From: Armatimonadaceae bacterium
GTDB taxonomy: Bacteria; Armatimonadota; Armatimonadia; Armatimonadales; Armatimonadaceae
NCBI GenBank assembly: GCA_030447685.1
Contig: JAUJOK010000015.1
Coordinates: 1,815-65,814 of the forward strand
Length of the DNA: 64,000 nucleotides
Direction of reading: 5' to 3'
Shown: positions 25,931 to 35,163 of the stretch, one piece after another
Numbering within the stretch: position 1 is the first letter of the stretch
How the letters are laid out: each line of letters opens with the position of its first letter
Translations under genes and position numbers: made by a program
The notes under the pieces: model-generated
Told to the model about the DNA's origin: nothing
The model's database searches: none
What the model saw: only the letters and a program-made list of their open reading frames with translations

Positions 25931-26800
25931 CTATCTCAGACGCAGCTTGACACGAATCACCTGATGCTTCGCATCGGTGGTGACGAACACGATTTCGGGA
26001 TTGGCTTCGGGCGTCGCGCCCGTGTTCCGGTAGCTGATCTGCGCCGTCAGCGTCCGGCCTTGCGGTCTGCTTCCACCAGGCCCGGCGCGTTCCACGCCGC
26101 TTCCGCCCGCGCCGCCTCTTCGCGCCCCCATTCCGCATCGGTCAGACGGCGCAGGCTCACCACTGCGGGTTCCAATTGATCCACTCGACCCGAAGGCGGC
26201 ACGGATACGCGAAGATCCTGCTCCCGATAGCCGCGCTTCTTCAGCCGCAGCGTCTGCGAGCCGGGCGGCAGGTTCATCAGGCAGAAAAAGCCGCTGCCGT
26301 CCGTTTCCGCCGTCTCCGGTCGCCCGTCTACGTTTATTTTCGCACCGGCTACCGGCTGCTCGCTTTCCTTGTCCAGTACCAGGCCGGCGACGCTCACGCG
26401 GCTGGAAACGTCGTGCGGGCGGCGCGGCTCGTCCGAATGCGTTCCCGGCGCGACCCCGACCACCGCCTCGCAAACGACCTTTGTCCATTTGGTTTCAAAG
26501 GGATCGAACGGGGCGGTGACCAGAACGCCGAGAGCCGGGCGCAGTCGCCCGCCCAGCGCCTGCCACAAACCGGGCGGGTCCTTGTACGCCTCGTGATCCG
26601 GCTGCGTCACCGGCATACACCGTGACCAGATACGATAGGTCCATGCGGACCAGCGCGCGCTTGCGCCCTGCGACCGCTTCGGTCGGCTTGCTGAAGACGC
26701 GGTACGATTCGTCCCGCATCAACAGGTTCTCCCGAAGATCGTGCAGATACAGATTGACATGGGCAAAGCAAGCAGCCGGGTTAATGTAACATAAAGTCAA
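25931..26800 (-). pseudogene. Pvc16-like (DUF4255) protein with CnaB-like domain, broken
   Basis: Three frames in turn carry one protein. The first reads HVNLYLHDLRENLLMRDESY and MDLSYLVTVYAG, the pattern of the Pvc16_N family found in contractile injection systems. The second continues RLRPALGVLVTAPFDPFE, again Pvc16-like. A carboxypeptidase-regulatory/CnaB-like beta domain follows (VSVAGLVLDKESEQPVAGAK). The third frame carries the last 50 residues. The usual N-terminal 40-60 residues are absent, because the CAP gene ends 47 bases upstream. It is therefore a truncated, frameshifted remnant. No other injection-system gene is in the window. Confidence 0.6.
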
Positions 26801-26846
26801 TCGTTAGCGAGCAGGTACGGGCAGTTTTTTTTGCAGTCGCGCTCGT

Positions 26847-28052
26847 TCAGCGACGGCGCGCGCTGCGGTGTGGTCGCGCCGAATCCGGCCCGGTTGTGAA
26901 CTGCCAGCGGTGTGCCGTGTACGCCCCGTTCCCTGCCCGCAAATTGACGGAGACGCGATAGGTGGTATGGGGGCGCAATGGGCGGCGAGGTATGAGCACG
27001 ACGGCGTTTGTCAGCATATCGTCATTGTCCGGCGTGTTTACATAAACCGGGACAATAGCGCCGTCATCGGTCGTCAGTGTCGCGGTGGCGAGTTTGATCC
27101 GGCTGCTTCGGGCGGTGAAGCGAGCCAGCAGGATCGGATAGCCGACAGAACCGCCGGTGCCGGACGCGCCATGAATCCGCAGCGGGTCCGGCAATTCGCC
27201 GCCCTGCCATACGGTCGGAACGTCGTCCTGACCGTCCCCTGGTGAGCGCACGATCTTCTCGCCTTCCGTCTGCCCGAACGTCAGCGTCACCGTCCTGCCC
27301 ACGGCTCCGGCCCCGAATTCCGGCGAGCCGGGCTGCAAAAAGGCGATGCGATGGTACGGGGCGTCAAAGAGGGTTTGCAGGGAGCTGGACAGCGACGGAT
27401 TTCCCTGCGCCACGTTTTCAAAGCAGGCTCCGGGGTAGCCGAAAGCCGCCGTGCGCTCCGCCGGGTGTTCCCCGACGAAGCCGGGGTCGCCGCGCCGTTG
27501 CTCATGGCCGCCCCACGGATTCCGCTCCAGATACGCCGCGTGCGCTGTGGCGGCGGCGCACAGCCGCTCGTCGAGCCGCAGCGGCGGCAGCCCGATTCTC
27601 TGCCGAAGCGCATTCGCTATCTCCCAGGCTGCCTTCTGCTGCGAATCGGGCGCGGGCAGTAATCCGCCGGAAGCCGTACCGGCGACGGTAAAGCGCCAGT
27701 CCCGCTCCACAGACTGGCTATTGTCAAATTCGATGCGGCAGGTAACGGCGTAGCTGCCGACGGGAAGCGGCTTCGGACAGCGGTACACCACGGCGCGCTG
27801 CTCCTGCGAATAGGCGACCGGCACCGCTTTGCCGTTCACAGCCAGCCAGACGCGCGCGATGCGCAGACCATTACCGGGCCACACTTTCCACGTGATGACC
27901 GGCTGCCGAACATGCAGCGTCCCTATCGGAGAAGGATCATGAAAGTGATAGGTTGCCGTGGCGGCGGCGGAGGCAGCAAGGGGAAGAAGGAGGACACTTA
28001 ACGCGAGCAGCAGCGACCCGAAGACATCCCGAAACGAAGCGTATGGTGTCAT
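26847..28052 (-). CDS. Secreted CAP (SCP-like) domain protein
   Basis: A 401-residue exported protein. Residues 1-30 are a signal peptide (SLLLALSVLLLPLAASAA). Residues about 35-130 look like an Ig-type strand domain (VITWKVWPGNGLRIARVWLAV). The CAP domain covers about 140-270: IANALRQRIGLPPLRLDERL, AAATAHAAYLERNP, then HEQ and FENVAQG. The C-terminal part (300-390) again looks like a beta domain with 'RPHTTYRVSVN'. CAP proteins may be proteases, lipid binders or toxins, and the function here is unknown. Cysteine content is low. The start is an ATG. Confidence 0.78.
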   Translation of the reverse strand: MTPYASFRDVFGSLLLALSVLLLPLAASAAATATYHFHDPSPIGTLHVRQPVITWKVWPGNGLRIARVWLAVNGKAVPVAYSQEQRAVVYRCPKPLPVGSYAVTCRIEFDNSQSVERDWRFTVAGTASGGLLPAPDSQQKAAWEIANALRQRIGLPPLRLDERLCAAATAHAAYLERNPWGGHEQRRGDPGFVGEHPAERTAAFGYPGACFENVAQGNPSLSSSLQTLFDAPYHRIAFLQPGSPEFGAGAVGRTVTLTFGQTEGEKIVRSPGDGQDDVPTVWQGGELPDPLRIHGASGTGGSVGYPILLARFTARSSRIKLATATLTTDDGAIVPVYVNTPDNDDMLTNAVVLIPRRPLRPHTTYRVSVNLRAGNGAYTAHRWQFTTGPDSARPHRSARRR

Positions 28053-28320
28053 GAATAATCCCCGCGCACGATGGAGAGAGTTGGCAGATGCACGCCGAAG
28101 CCGAAAAACCTATCTTGCAACTATAGCTTTACGACCATAAATTACAACCTGTCGTGATTCCAGGTATTGTAGGACAGCGGACAGGCGTGGCCCTTTATCT
28201 GGTACGAAACACATAGTACGAACGCGCAACCACGGGATTAGAACGGGGAAAACGGATTTACAGCCGCCGTCTGAAAATTTATTTACTGCGTGCTCGCCAG
28301 GCAGCAGGGTGGTATCCGTT

Positions 28321-28719
28321 TCACGGCGAAGCAGGCAGCGGCAGCGGCGGCATGTCTATCATGACGGTGTCTTCGTGCGTATACGCGGGGGCGCAGCAGC
28401 ATAAAAAGACCAGGTCGTCCGATCCGTGGTTCGCTATCTGGTGGGGCGCTCCAGGGGGAATGGCGATACCGTCGCCGGGGAAAACCTCGCGCGTTTCGTC
28501 GCCGATCCGCATTTTGCCGCTGCCCTGGAGAATGTAATATATCTCCTCGGTGATGGGATGGTAGTGCGGATCGGTGGCCGCGCCGGGCGGCAGCGTCGCC
28601 TCGGCGAGCGACTGATGGCGAATGGACTGCGGCGCGTTGCGTGGCGCTAATATCTCGCGAATACTACTGGTGTCTTTGGTGACGAACGACTCTACGGCAT
28701 TCCGATTGACAATATCCAC
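28321..28719 (-). CDS. Cupin-domain protein
   Basis: A 132-residue single-cupin protein. Motif 1 is HYHPITEEIYYILQGSGKM (metal-binding His-x-His and Glu). Motif 2 is PGDGIAIPPGAPHQIANHG, with the final His. It resembles small mannose-6-phosphate isomerase-like or sugar-binding cupins. The GTG start lies 3 bases after the S41 peptidase stop, so the two share a transcript. The substrate is unknown. Confidence 0.85.
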   Translation of the reverse strand: MDIVNRNAVESFVTKDTSSIREILAPRNAPQSIRHQSLAEATLPPGAATDPHYHPITEEIYYILQGSGKMRIGDETREVFPGDGIAIPPGAPHQIANHGSDDLVFLCCCAPAYTHEDTVMIDMPPLPLPASP

Positions 28720-28722
28720 GGC

Positions 28723-30060
28723 TCAGTCATCTCCGGCCCGGTGCGACGGCGCCGGTAGTTTCGCCGCCAGAACGCGCATCGCCTCCCGTCGCCATGCGGC
28801 TTCGTCCGCGTCCGAAGGAACCGGCACATCCGGCGTAACGCCGCGCCCTTCCAAACGCTCGCCCTCCATGGTAAGGTCCGTCACCGCCAGCGAAAGGTAG
28901 AAGCGAAAAGGCTCCGTGGTTCGCGCGCGAATCGGCAGCCCGTGCATCGCCAGAACCGCGCCTGCCGTACGCTGCCCGACAAGTGTGGCCCGCTTACTGC
29001 GCTGAAGTGTCCAGGCCAGCATCTCTTTGGCCGAGCGCGTGCCCTGGTTGGTCAGCACCACGAGAGGTTTGCCATATCCGGTTGCGTAGCTCTCGCCGTT
29101 TTTGCCGTTGTGTCCGCGCCGCCAGCCCGTAAAGTCCGGGCGATAAAAAACGTCCGCGTAACCTTCAGGCAAGCCGCCGAACCCGTCACGTATATCGAGG
29201 ATCAGGCCATCCGTATCGTGCAGTTTTCCGCGCACCGCCGTTTCCAATTCGCGCGCGAAACGGGTATCGGCCATCGTCCACAGGCGGATGTAGCCAGCGC
29301 GCCGCCCATTGGGCAACGGAAGCAGCGTCACGCTTTTTCGGGTCGCGTTCAGCAGGGCGTCCAGCGGCGCTTCATTGACCGGCGAAACGCGCGCCGTCAT
29401 TGTCCTGTCGCCACGTCGGTAGGCAATCGTCACCAGCTCGTTTTTGCCGAACTGCGTCAGGCCCTGATACGGTTCGCCGTCCACCGATACCAGCACATCG
29501 CCGGGCTGCAAGCCGGTCAGATCGGCGGGCGAGCCGTCCAGAACCGCCGCCACCACTCCCGGCTGATCCGCCCGCGTCATCGCCCCGATATGGCGCAGCG
29601 CCGGGCGTCGCCGCGTGGTCAGCCGGTTCTGTTCCCGGTCATCGCCGAACAACGCAGGCAGCAGGTAAAATTCGAAGTCGTCCGGGGTGAACAGGCGGGT
29701 ATGCGAAGCCTTCAGTTCCCCCAGCATCGCGTTTACCAGTGCGGCGAAGGACCGATCATCGCGCGCCTCGGGAAGCCGCGCACGGTATCGCTCACCAACG
29801 GCGCTCCAATCCAGGCCCCGCATCTTTTCGTCATAGAACCGGTCACGCACCGCTTTCCACACCATGTCGAACTCCTTCCGGTAGGGCGTCGTCGCCTCCT
29901 CGGAAGCATCTGTTTGCGGGGCATTTTGCGCGATAGGGCGAGCGGCGTTCGGCGAAACGGAGATGGGCGCAGTTAATAAAAACAGAAGCAAGCTGTAACG
30001 GACGAAGCGGGCTTTTCGCACGAGTCGGGGAGGTTCCTTTCGGGGTGTTTGCACTTCCAC
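28723..30060 (-). CDS. S41-family C-terminal processing peptidase
   Basis: A 445-residue exported serine protease. A signal peptide or anchor (VRYSLLLFLLTAPISVS) lies near residue 20. The N-terminal helical part is followed by a PDZ-like segment (AVLDGSPADLTGLQPGDVLVSVD) and the S41 core (DGLILDIRDGFGGLPEG, then TNQGTRSAKEMLAWTLQ with the nucleophile Ser). The GQRTAGAVL motif resembles tricorn/interphotoreceptor-type members rather than Ctp, which have GKG. The longest GTG start is used; a later GTG at 30021 would also leave a good signal peptide. A cupin follows. Confidence 0.85.
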   Translation of the reverse strand: MEVQTPRKEPPRLVRKARFVRYSLLLFLLTAPISVSPNAARPIAQNAPQTDASEEATTPYRKEFDMVWKAVRDRFYDEKMRGLDWSAVGERYRARLPEARDDRSFAALVNAMLGELKASHTRLFTPDDFEFYLLPALFGDDREQNRLTTRRRPALRHIGAMTRADQPGVVAAVLDGSPADLTGLQPGDVLVSVDGEPYQGLTQFGKNELVTIAYRRGDRTMTARVSPVNEAPLDALLNATRKSVTLLPLPNGRRAGYIRLWTMADTRFARELETAVRGKLHDTDGLILDIRDGFGGLPEGYADVFYRPDFTGWRRGHNGKNGESYATGYGKPLVVLTNQGTRSAKEMLAWTLQRSKRATLVGQRTAGAVLAMHGLPIRARTTEPFRFYLSLAVTDLTMEGERLEGRGVTPDVPVPSDADEAAWRREAMRVLAAKLPAPSHRAGDD

Positions 30061-30106
30061 TGTTCATTACGCGATATAAACGTACGGTGTCACAGGCGGA
30101 ATAAAC

Positions 30107-30147
30107 AGAGAAAAGGCCAGGGCAGAAGATGCCCTGGCCTTTTCTCT
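30107..30147 (-). terminator. Strong terminator after secG
   Basis: An 18-bp perfect stem (AGAGAAAAGGCCAGGGCA with its complement) and a 5-base loop. Runs of A on one side and T on the other let it work in either direction. It ends the tatB-tatA-secG transcript before the S41 gene. Confidence 0.85.
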
Positions 30148-30172
30148 GCGGCTTTGCCGATTGCTTAGAAGC

Positions 30173-30418
30173 TCAGCGAACCAGAACCTCATTCAAAATC
30201 GCCAGCGCGAACCCGGTCACAAACCAAAGGATCGCGATAGTGCGGGTGTAGCCGGAAAGCATATCGTCGTAACCGGCTTTGCCCCGGAAGTTGGACGACG
30301 GCGTGTTGGTGACGCTCCCGAACCCTTCGCTTTTAGGCGTCTGCATCGTGACGACGGTAATCAGCCCCAGGGACAGCAGAACCAGAATAACGGTCAAAAT
30401 CGTATTTAAAATCTGCAC
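30173..30418 (-). CDS. secG: Preprotein translocase subunit SecG
   Basis: An 81-residue two-helix membrane protein of the Sec translocon. ILTVILVLLSLGLITVVTMQ is the first helix, and TIAILWFVTGFALAIL is the second, joined by the SecG loop FGSVTNTPSSNFRGKAG (compare the family's GLGAAFGG region). It improves SecYEG-driven protein export. It follows tatA by 18 bases, and a strong terminator ends the transcript. Confidence 0.9.
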   Translation of the reverse strand: MQILNTILTVILVLLSLGLITVVTMQTPKSEGFGSVTNTPSSNFRGKAGYDDMLSGYTRTIAILWFVTGFALAILNEVLVR

Positions 30419-30436
30419 AATCCGCTCCTGATAGTT

Positions 30437-30676
30437 TTACTTCGCTGCGCCCGTGGTGGTATCGGCCTCGGTGGGGTTGGACGCGGCGGGTTTACTGTCT
30501 TCGGGCCGGTTCTCGTCATGAGCGCCGTCCATGCTCGTCTTGAATTCGCGGATGCCCTCGCCCAGGCCGCGCATCAACTGCGGAATCTTCGCGCCGCCGA
30601 ACAGCAGCACGATTCCGCCGACAACCAGCATAATTTCCGTGGTTCCGATATATGCAAAGGGTACGGTGGTCCACAT
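30437..30676 (-). CDS. tatA: Twin-arginine translocase TatA
   Basis: A 79-residue protein that forms the Tat pore. One short membrane helix (TEIMLVVGGIVLLF) is followed by the family hinge GGAKIPQLMRGLGEGIREFK, an amphipathic helix, and a charged Gly/Asp/Thr-rich tail. The ATG at 30676 has an AAGGAG box; a TTG just after the upstream stop is too close to the box. It lies between the TatB-like gene and secG. Confidence 0.92.
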   Translation of the reverse strand: MWTTVPFAYIGTTEIMLVVGGIVLLFGGAKIPQLMRGLGEGIREFKTSMDGAHDENRPEDSKPAASNPTEADTTTGAAK

Positions 30677-30681
30677 AATCG

Positions 30682-31185
30682 TCAAAGCTCCTTCTGATTG
30701 CTCGGCGGTCCGGGCGGCTCCGCCATTGTCACCGGCTCCCGGCCTGCCTCCGGCGTTTCCGCCGTTATCTCTTCCTGTGCGTCGTCACCGCTGCTGTAAT
30801 GCGCGTAGTCCGGCTCGTCCGCTGCCGTATCGTCCTGAATAGACCAGGGTCGCGCGCCATCGTAAACAGCGGTTCCCCGCGAAACCGCGCCGTTTGCCGC
30901 CGTGTCGCCTTCCGCATCTTCCTGGTACGAAGGCATCGGCTCATAATCGTGCGCGGACGAAATCGCCGCCGGTTCCCCGCGATGCGAATCTTCGTATCGG
31001 TAATCGTTGCGATTGTACTGGTAATCGTCCACATCCAGCGTCCGGCGAACGTCATCGCTCATGCGGCGCATTTCCCGCATCAGCCCGCCGATCTGCCGCC
31101 CGATCTCCGGCAGCTTGGCCGGCCCGAATACGAGCAGCGCGATTACCAGTACAATCAATATCTCGGTAGTGCCCAAACCGAACAC
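30682..31185 (-). CDS. tatB: TatB-like Sec-independent translocase component
   Basis: A 167-residue relative of TatA. The helix FGLGTTEILIVLVIALLVFGP leads into KLPEIGRQIGGLMREMRRMS, the typical Tat hinge and amphipathic helix. The rest is a long acidic, Tyr-, Asp- and Glu-rich tail (Asn-Asp-Tyr repeats early), longer than in TatA and more TatB-like. The GTG at 31185 has a GGAGG box. The frame upstream to 31341 crosses the tRNA gene and is not coding. The stop is 6 bases before tatA. No tatC is in the window. Confidence 0.8.
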   Translation of the reverse strand: MFGLGTTEILIVLVIALLVFGPAKLPEIGRQIGGLMREMRRMSDDVRRTLDVDDYQYNRNDYRYEDSHRGEPAAISSAHDYEPMPSYQEDAEGDTAANGAVSRGTAVYDGARPWSIQDDTAADEPDYAHYSSGDDAQEEITAETPEAGREPVTMAEPPGPPSNQKEL

Positions 31186-31249
31186 GGCATCGTCCTCCCG
31201 TCCATTATACCCCACCCGGTCGGGCCGGGCAATAACTGCGCCCGGCGTC

Positions 31250-31278
31250 TTGACAGGCGGCGGCTTTTGCCGTAGAAT
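31250..31278 (+). promoter_or_regulatory. Promoter of tRNA-Leu(CAG)
   Basis: TTGACA (31250-31255), a 17-base spacer and TAGAAT (31273-31278), about 12 bases before the mature tRNA end. Confidence 0.8.
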
Positions 31279-31289
31279 AAGAACGCTTC

Positions 31290-31375
31290 GCCGAGGTGGT
31301 GAAATGGCAGACACGCTAGTTTCAGGAGCTAGTGCTCGCAAGGGCGTAGGGGTTCAAGTCCCCTCCTCGGCACCA
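31290..31375 (+). tRNA. tRNA-Leu (anticodon CAG)
   Basis: An 86-base tRNA with encoded CCA. The acceptor GCCGAGG pairs with CCTCGGC. The anticodon stem CTAGT/GCTAG closes a 7-base loop TTCAGGA, giving CAG. A long variable arm (about GTGCTCGCAAGGGCGT) marks a class II leucine tRNA, and GGTTCAAGTCC is the T-arm. Confidence 0.95.
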
Positions 31376-31383
31376 GATTCAAT

Positions 31384-31417
31384 AAAAAGCGACCGCTCAA
31401 AAGGCGGTCGCTTTTTT
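31384..31417 (+). terminator. Terminator after tRNA-Leu(CAG)
   Basis: AAAAAGCGACCGC (31384-31396) pairs perfectly with GCGGTCGCTTTTT (31404-31416), with a 7-base loop and a T-run. It lies 9 bases past the tRNA end. Confidence 0.9.
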
Positions 31418-31447
31418 CACCCTCACGCGGCTTGCCCTCACCCCTGC

Positions 31448-31470
31448 CCCTCTCCCGTAGCGGGAGAGGG
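31448..31470. repeat. Dispersed CCCTCTCCCG palindrome
   Basis: CCCTCTCCCG-TAG-CGGGAGAGGG is a perfect 10-bp inverted repeat. It is related to 11786-11808 and is preceded by the same CCCCTGC context, so both are copies of one dispersed family. Confidence 0.65.
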
Positions 31471-31603
31471 AGCCTGGCATGAAAACGGCCCCGGCTTCGC
31501 ACAAGAACGGAGAAAACAGCATGGGTGAAATCAAGTTTTCGTAACGTTACAAGCATCCCATCGGTAACGGGCGAAGCCGGGGTTGGCAGCGCCACAGGCG
31601 CCC

Positions 31604-31640
31604 CTCTACCCGTTGCGGGAGAGCACCTCGGCAGACCGAG
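31604..31640. repeat. Composite palindrome past the dnaE end
   Basis: CTCTACCCG-TTG-CGGGAGAG (one mismatch) is followed by CTCGG-CAGA-CCGAG. It belongs to the same general family as the other CTCTCC palindromes and lies just downstream of the dnaE coding signal. Confidence 0.5.
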
Positions 31641-31654
31641 TGTGGGGTGAGGGC

Positions 31655-32940
31655 CTTCCCTACACCCACCCAAACACGGCGTCCACCGCCGCCGAGCATG
31701 CGGCGCACCTGCTCGATAAGCGCCTCGTCGGGGTCCACCAGAAGCGGCGTTTTGATTTTCGGCTCGCACTCCGCGCGGCCTGTGGAAAGACGCAGGTAGA
31801 CCGGCGATCCGCCCGGCTTGGACACCAGCGTTTCGCGCACCATCCGCATCAGTGTCCGGTTGGAATCGTCCAGACAGATGTGACAGCACGCGGGCGGGCG
31901 TCCTCGGCCATCGCGTCGCGGGCGATCTGCTCCACCTCGTCCACCAAAACCTCCACCTGGGTCGGTTTGCCCTCGTCCCCTTCCCCGCTGCCGTTCCCGC
32001 TCTTGACGATGCGTTCGCGGTGCGACGCCTTACCCTGACCACGACAACCGCATTTGGGATGAGGATAGAGGCAAAGCGGCTGGTAGCCTGCGGAAAACAG
32101 GTGACGGAAAACGAGCCGGACGTGTCTTCCAGGGTGACGAAATTTCATCGGCTCGCCTTTTTCGTGTAGTGCGTGCGGCGGCCACTAACCCCCCTACCGT
32201 CACCTGCTGGCCGTTCTGCGTCTCTTTCAGCGCGTCGGCGGGAACGGCGCGGTGCTTGCGGCGCAGGATCGGCTCGAAGTGCCCGGCGGGATGCTCGCTC
32301 AGGTACATTCCCAGCAGCTCTTTTTCCATCGCCAGAATCTCGCCGCGCCGTAGTCGGTGACATTGGGCGAGGAAACCGTGCGGGCGACGATGGGCGTACT
32401 GGAAGAATCGCCCGCCTCGCCGAAGAGCGAAATCAGCCCCGCGCTTTTTTCGCGCGCCCCCGCGCGGTGCAGCTACAGCAGTCTTCCAGGCTTTCGATCA
32501 GCGCGCGGCGGTTCGGCTCGATTGCGCGGAACGTCCCCGCCTTGATCAGCATCTCGATGACTGATTTCGACGCCAGCCCCTCGGCGAAGACGCGGATGCA
32601 GAAATCATCCAGGCTGGCAAAAGAGCCGCCTTTGGCGCGGGCGCTCAGGATCGCCTCAATCGGAGCCTTGCCGGACGTTCTTGATCGCCATCAGGCCGAA
32701 GCGAATGGTATCCGTGCCGCTGACCGTGAAGTCCGCCGAAGAGTTGTTGACGCAGGGCGGTCGACCTTGACATGAAGCCGCCTGCACTCCTCGATAGTCG
32801 CGACCACTTTTTCCGTATTGTCGCCGTAGGTGCTCATCAGCGCGGCCAGGTACTCCGCCGGATAGTTCGCCTTCAGATACGCGGTCTGGTAGGCCACCAT
32901 CGCATAACAGGCGGCGTGCGCCGTTGAACGCATAGCCCGC
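31655..32940 (-). pseudogene. dnaE 3' third, frameshifted
   Basis: The coding signal for the C-terminal part of DnaE continues here but switches frame at least seven times. Fragments in order: AHAACYAMVAYQTAYLKANY, then VNNSSADFTVSG with IRFGLMAIKNVR, then EGLASKSVIEMLIKAGTF, then KELLGMYLSEHPAGHFEPIL (C-terminal OB region), and LRLSTGRAECEPKIKTPLLV near 31750. Added to the N-terminal part this gives about 1165-1180 residues, the normal DnaE size. The gene is thus full length in content. Multiple indels in an essential gene point to sequence error more than decay. Confidence 0.75.
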
Positions 32941-35163
32941 GAACGGCTCGATCTCGTTGAAGATAGTCTCGGCGTCTTTCTTGCCGACGCCCCTGGCCTG
33001 CGCGCCCTTCATGAAGTTGTCGCGCTGCTTTTCCATCTCTTTCTGCGACTTTTTGCCCATCGCGCGCCGCAGCAGGTCGGCCTGGCCGAGCGTAAAACCG
33101 GCAATCGCCTGGACAATTTTAAGAACCTGATCCTGGTACACGATGACGCCGTAGCTTTCTTTTAAGATCGGCTCCAGCAGCGGGTGCGTGTACTCGATCT
33201 GCGACGGGTCGAATTTGCAGCGGATATAGCGCGGAATATGCGCCATCGGGCCGGGCCGGTACAGCGCAACCATCGCGGCAAGCTCTTTCACGGAGTTTGG
33301 CTTGAGGTCGACGATGTACTTCCGCATGCCCGTGGATTCCAACTGGAAGATACCGGTCGTCTCGCCGCGCCCGAGCATCTCATAGGCGCGATCCACGCGC
33401 GGATCATCACTCAGGGGAATCTTCCAGACATCCACCGTCTCGCCGCGCGTCTCTTTAATCAGCTTCACGGCCCGCGCCAGAATCGTCAGGTTGGACAGGC
33501 CCAGAAAGTCCATCTTCAGCAAGCCGATGGCTTCGAGCGACGAGTGCGGGTACTGGGTGACCAGCGCGCCGTCGGCGGTGCGCGCGAGCGGCGTGTATTC
33601 CACCAGGGGCCGGTCCGCGATCATGATGCCCGCCGCATGGACACTTGCATGGCGGGAGATACCCTCCAGTCGTTTCGCCGTGTCCACCAGTTTCTGGGCC
33701 ATTTCGTTGCTCTGGTAGGTCGCGCCGAACTCCGGGTTGTCCTGCATGGCGCGGTCAATCGTAATCCCGACCGGCAGGCTCGGGACCATCTTCGCCAGCC
33801 GATCCACTTCGGGCATCGGCATGGCGAGCGCGCGGCCCGCGTCGCGGATAGCCGCCTTCGCGCCCAGGGTCCCGAACGTCGTAATAAAAGCGACCTGCTC
33901 CGCGCCGTATTTTTGCGTCACATGCTGGATCACTTCCTGGCGGCGCGTATCCTCGAAGTCCATATCAATATCGGGCATGGTGACACGCTCGGGATTCAGG
34001 AACCGCTCGAAGGTCAGGTCGTACTCAATAGGGTCGAGGTCGGTGATTCCCAGACAATACGAGGCGAGCGAACCCGCCGCGCTCCCGCGCACCCCGAAGA
34101 AGATGCCGCCCGAGCGCGCATGGTTGGAGATGTCCATGACGATCAGGAAGTACTGCGAGAAGCCGGTCTTCTCAATAATGTCCAGTTCATAGGCAAGCCG
34201 GTCTTTATGAACCTGCGCGTGGCTCGGGATGCGCCGTGACAGCCCCTCCCAACAGAGGTCCGTCATGTGCGTGTGTGGCGTTTTTCCGCCGGGCAGGTCC
34301 ACGGCGGGCATGGGCACACGCCCCATTTCGATCTCCAGGTTGCACTTCTCGGCGACTTCCAGCGTGTTTTCGATGGCGTCCGGCGCGAACTTCTCAAACC
34401 CGCCCATCATCTCCTCATAGGTTTTGAGGTAGAACTCGCGCGGCTCGTACTTCATCCGCTTCGCGTCCTGAACCGTGGTGCCGGTCTGGATGCAGATAAG
34501 AACATCGTGGGCGTCGGCGTCTTCGGCTTTCAGATAGTGGGAGTCGTTGGTCGCCACCATCTTGATATTCATCTGCCGGCTGAGGCGCTTGATGACCTCG
34601 TTCAGCTCCCACTGGCCGTCGGCATGGTGGCCCTGCGCCTCCAGGTAAAAGTCATCGCCGAAGACCTCGCGATACCAGGCGGCGACATTCTTGGCCGGTT
34701 CCAGGCTTCCCTTGCCCTCCACGACGGCCTTTGCCAGTTCGCCGCCCATGCAGGCGGAGCAGATGATGAGGCCCTCGTGATGTTCCGCCAGGAGTTCTTT
34801 ATCCACGCGGGGTTTATAATAGAAGCCTTCCAGCGACGCCTTGGTTGCCAGCTTCATCAGGTTCTTATAGCCGGTCTCGTTCTTAGCCAGAGCGACCAGA
34901 TGGTGATTACCGTCTCGTTTCGGGTCGCGGTCTGTGCGCTTTCGGGTAGCCACGTACAGTTCGCACCCCACAAGCGGTTTGATTCCCGCCGCCCGGCACT
35001 TCATATAAAACTCGAACGCGCCATACATCATGCCGTGGTCGGTCAGGGCGATGGCAGGCATGTCCATCTCCACAGCGTAACTGACCATATCCTTGATTTT
35101 GGTCGCGCCATCCAGCAGGCTGAACTCAGAGTGGTTGTGCAGGTGTACGAAGGGGGTGGGCAT
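32656..35163 (-). CDS. dnaE: DNA polymerase III alpha subunit (N-terminal two thirds)
   Basis: The replicative polymerase catalytic subunit. The PHP domain starts PFVHLHNHSEFSLLDGATKI at residue 4. The polymerase core carries PDIDMDFEDTRR (catalytic Asp pair) and FFGVRGSAAGSLASYCLG. Further landmarks are ATNDSHY, SVHAAGIMI, the finger region GIFQLESTGMRKY and YQDQVLKIVQAIAG. ATG 35163 is chosen because the PHP domain begins at once; an upstream start adds 16 basic residues. The frame stays intact to about residue 745 (GYAFN, near 32925). After that it slips, so the last residues of this reading are wrong. Confidence 0.9.
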   Translation of the reverse strand: MPTPFVHLHNHSEFSLLDGATKIKDMVSYAVEMDMPAIALTDHGMMYGAFEFYMKCRAAGIKPLVGCELYVATRKRTDRDPKRDGNHHLVALAKNETGYKNLMKLATKASLEGFYYKPRVDKELLAEHHEGLIICSACMGGELAKAVVEGKGSLEPAKNVAAWYREVFGDDFYLEAQGHHADGQWELNEVIKRLSRQMNIKMVATNDSHYLKAEDADAHDVLICIQTGTTVQDAKRMKYEPREFYLKTYEEMMGGFEKFAPDAIENTLEVAEKCNLEIEMGRVPMPAVDLPGGKTPHTHMTDLCWEGLSRRIPSHAQVHKDRLAYELDIIEKTGFSQYFLIVMDISNHARSGGIFFGVRGSAAGSLASYCLGITDLDPIEYDLTFERFLNPERVTMPDIDMDFEDTRRQEVIQHVTQKYGAEQVAFITTFGTLGAKAAIRDAGRALAMPMPEVDRLAKMVPSLPVGITIDRAMQDNPEFGATYQSNEMAQKLVDTAKRLEGISRHASVHAAGIMIADRPLVEYTPLARTADGALVTQYPHSSLEAIGLLKMDFLGLSNLTILARAVKLIKETRGETVDVWKIPLSDDPRVDRAYEMLGRGETTGIFQLESTGMRKYIVDLKPNSVKELAAMVALYRPGPMAHIPRYIRCKFDPSQIEYTHPLLEPILKESYGVIVYQDQVLKIVQAIAGFTLGQADLLRRAMGKKSQKEMEKQRDNFMKGAQARGVGKKDAETIFNEIEPFAGYAFNGARRLLCDGGLPDRVSEGELSGGVPGRADEHLRRQYGKSGRDYRGVQAASCQGRPPCVNNSSADFTVSGTDTIRFGLMAIKNVRQGSD

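Noticed and set aside
31430-31655. Gene between tRNA-Leu and dnaE
   Set aside because: Only repeat-derived peptides (LSLQERG-like) are found.
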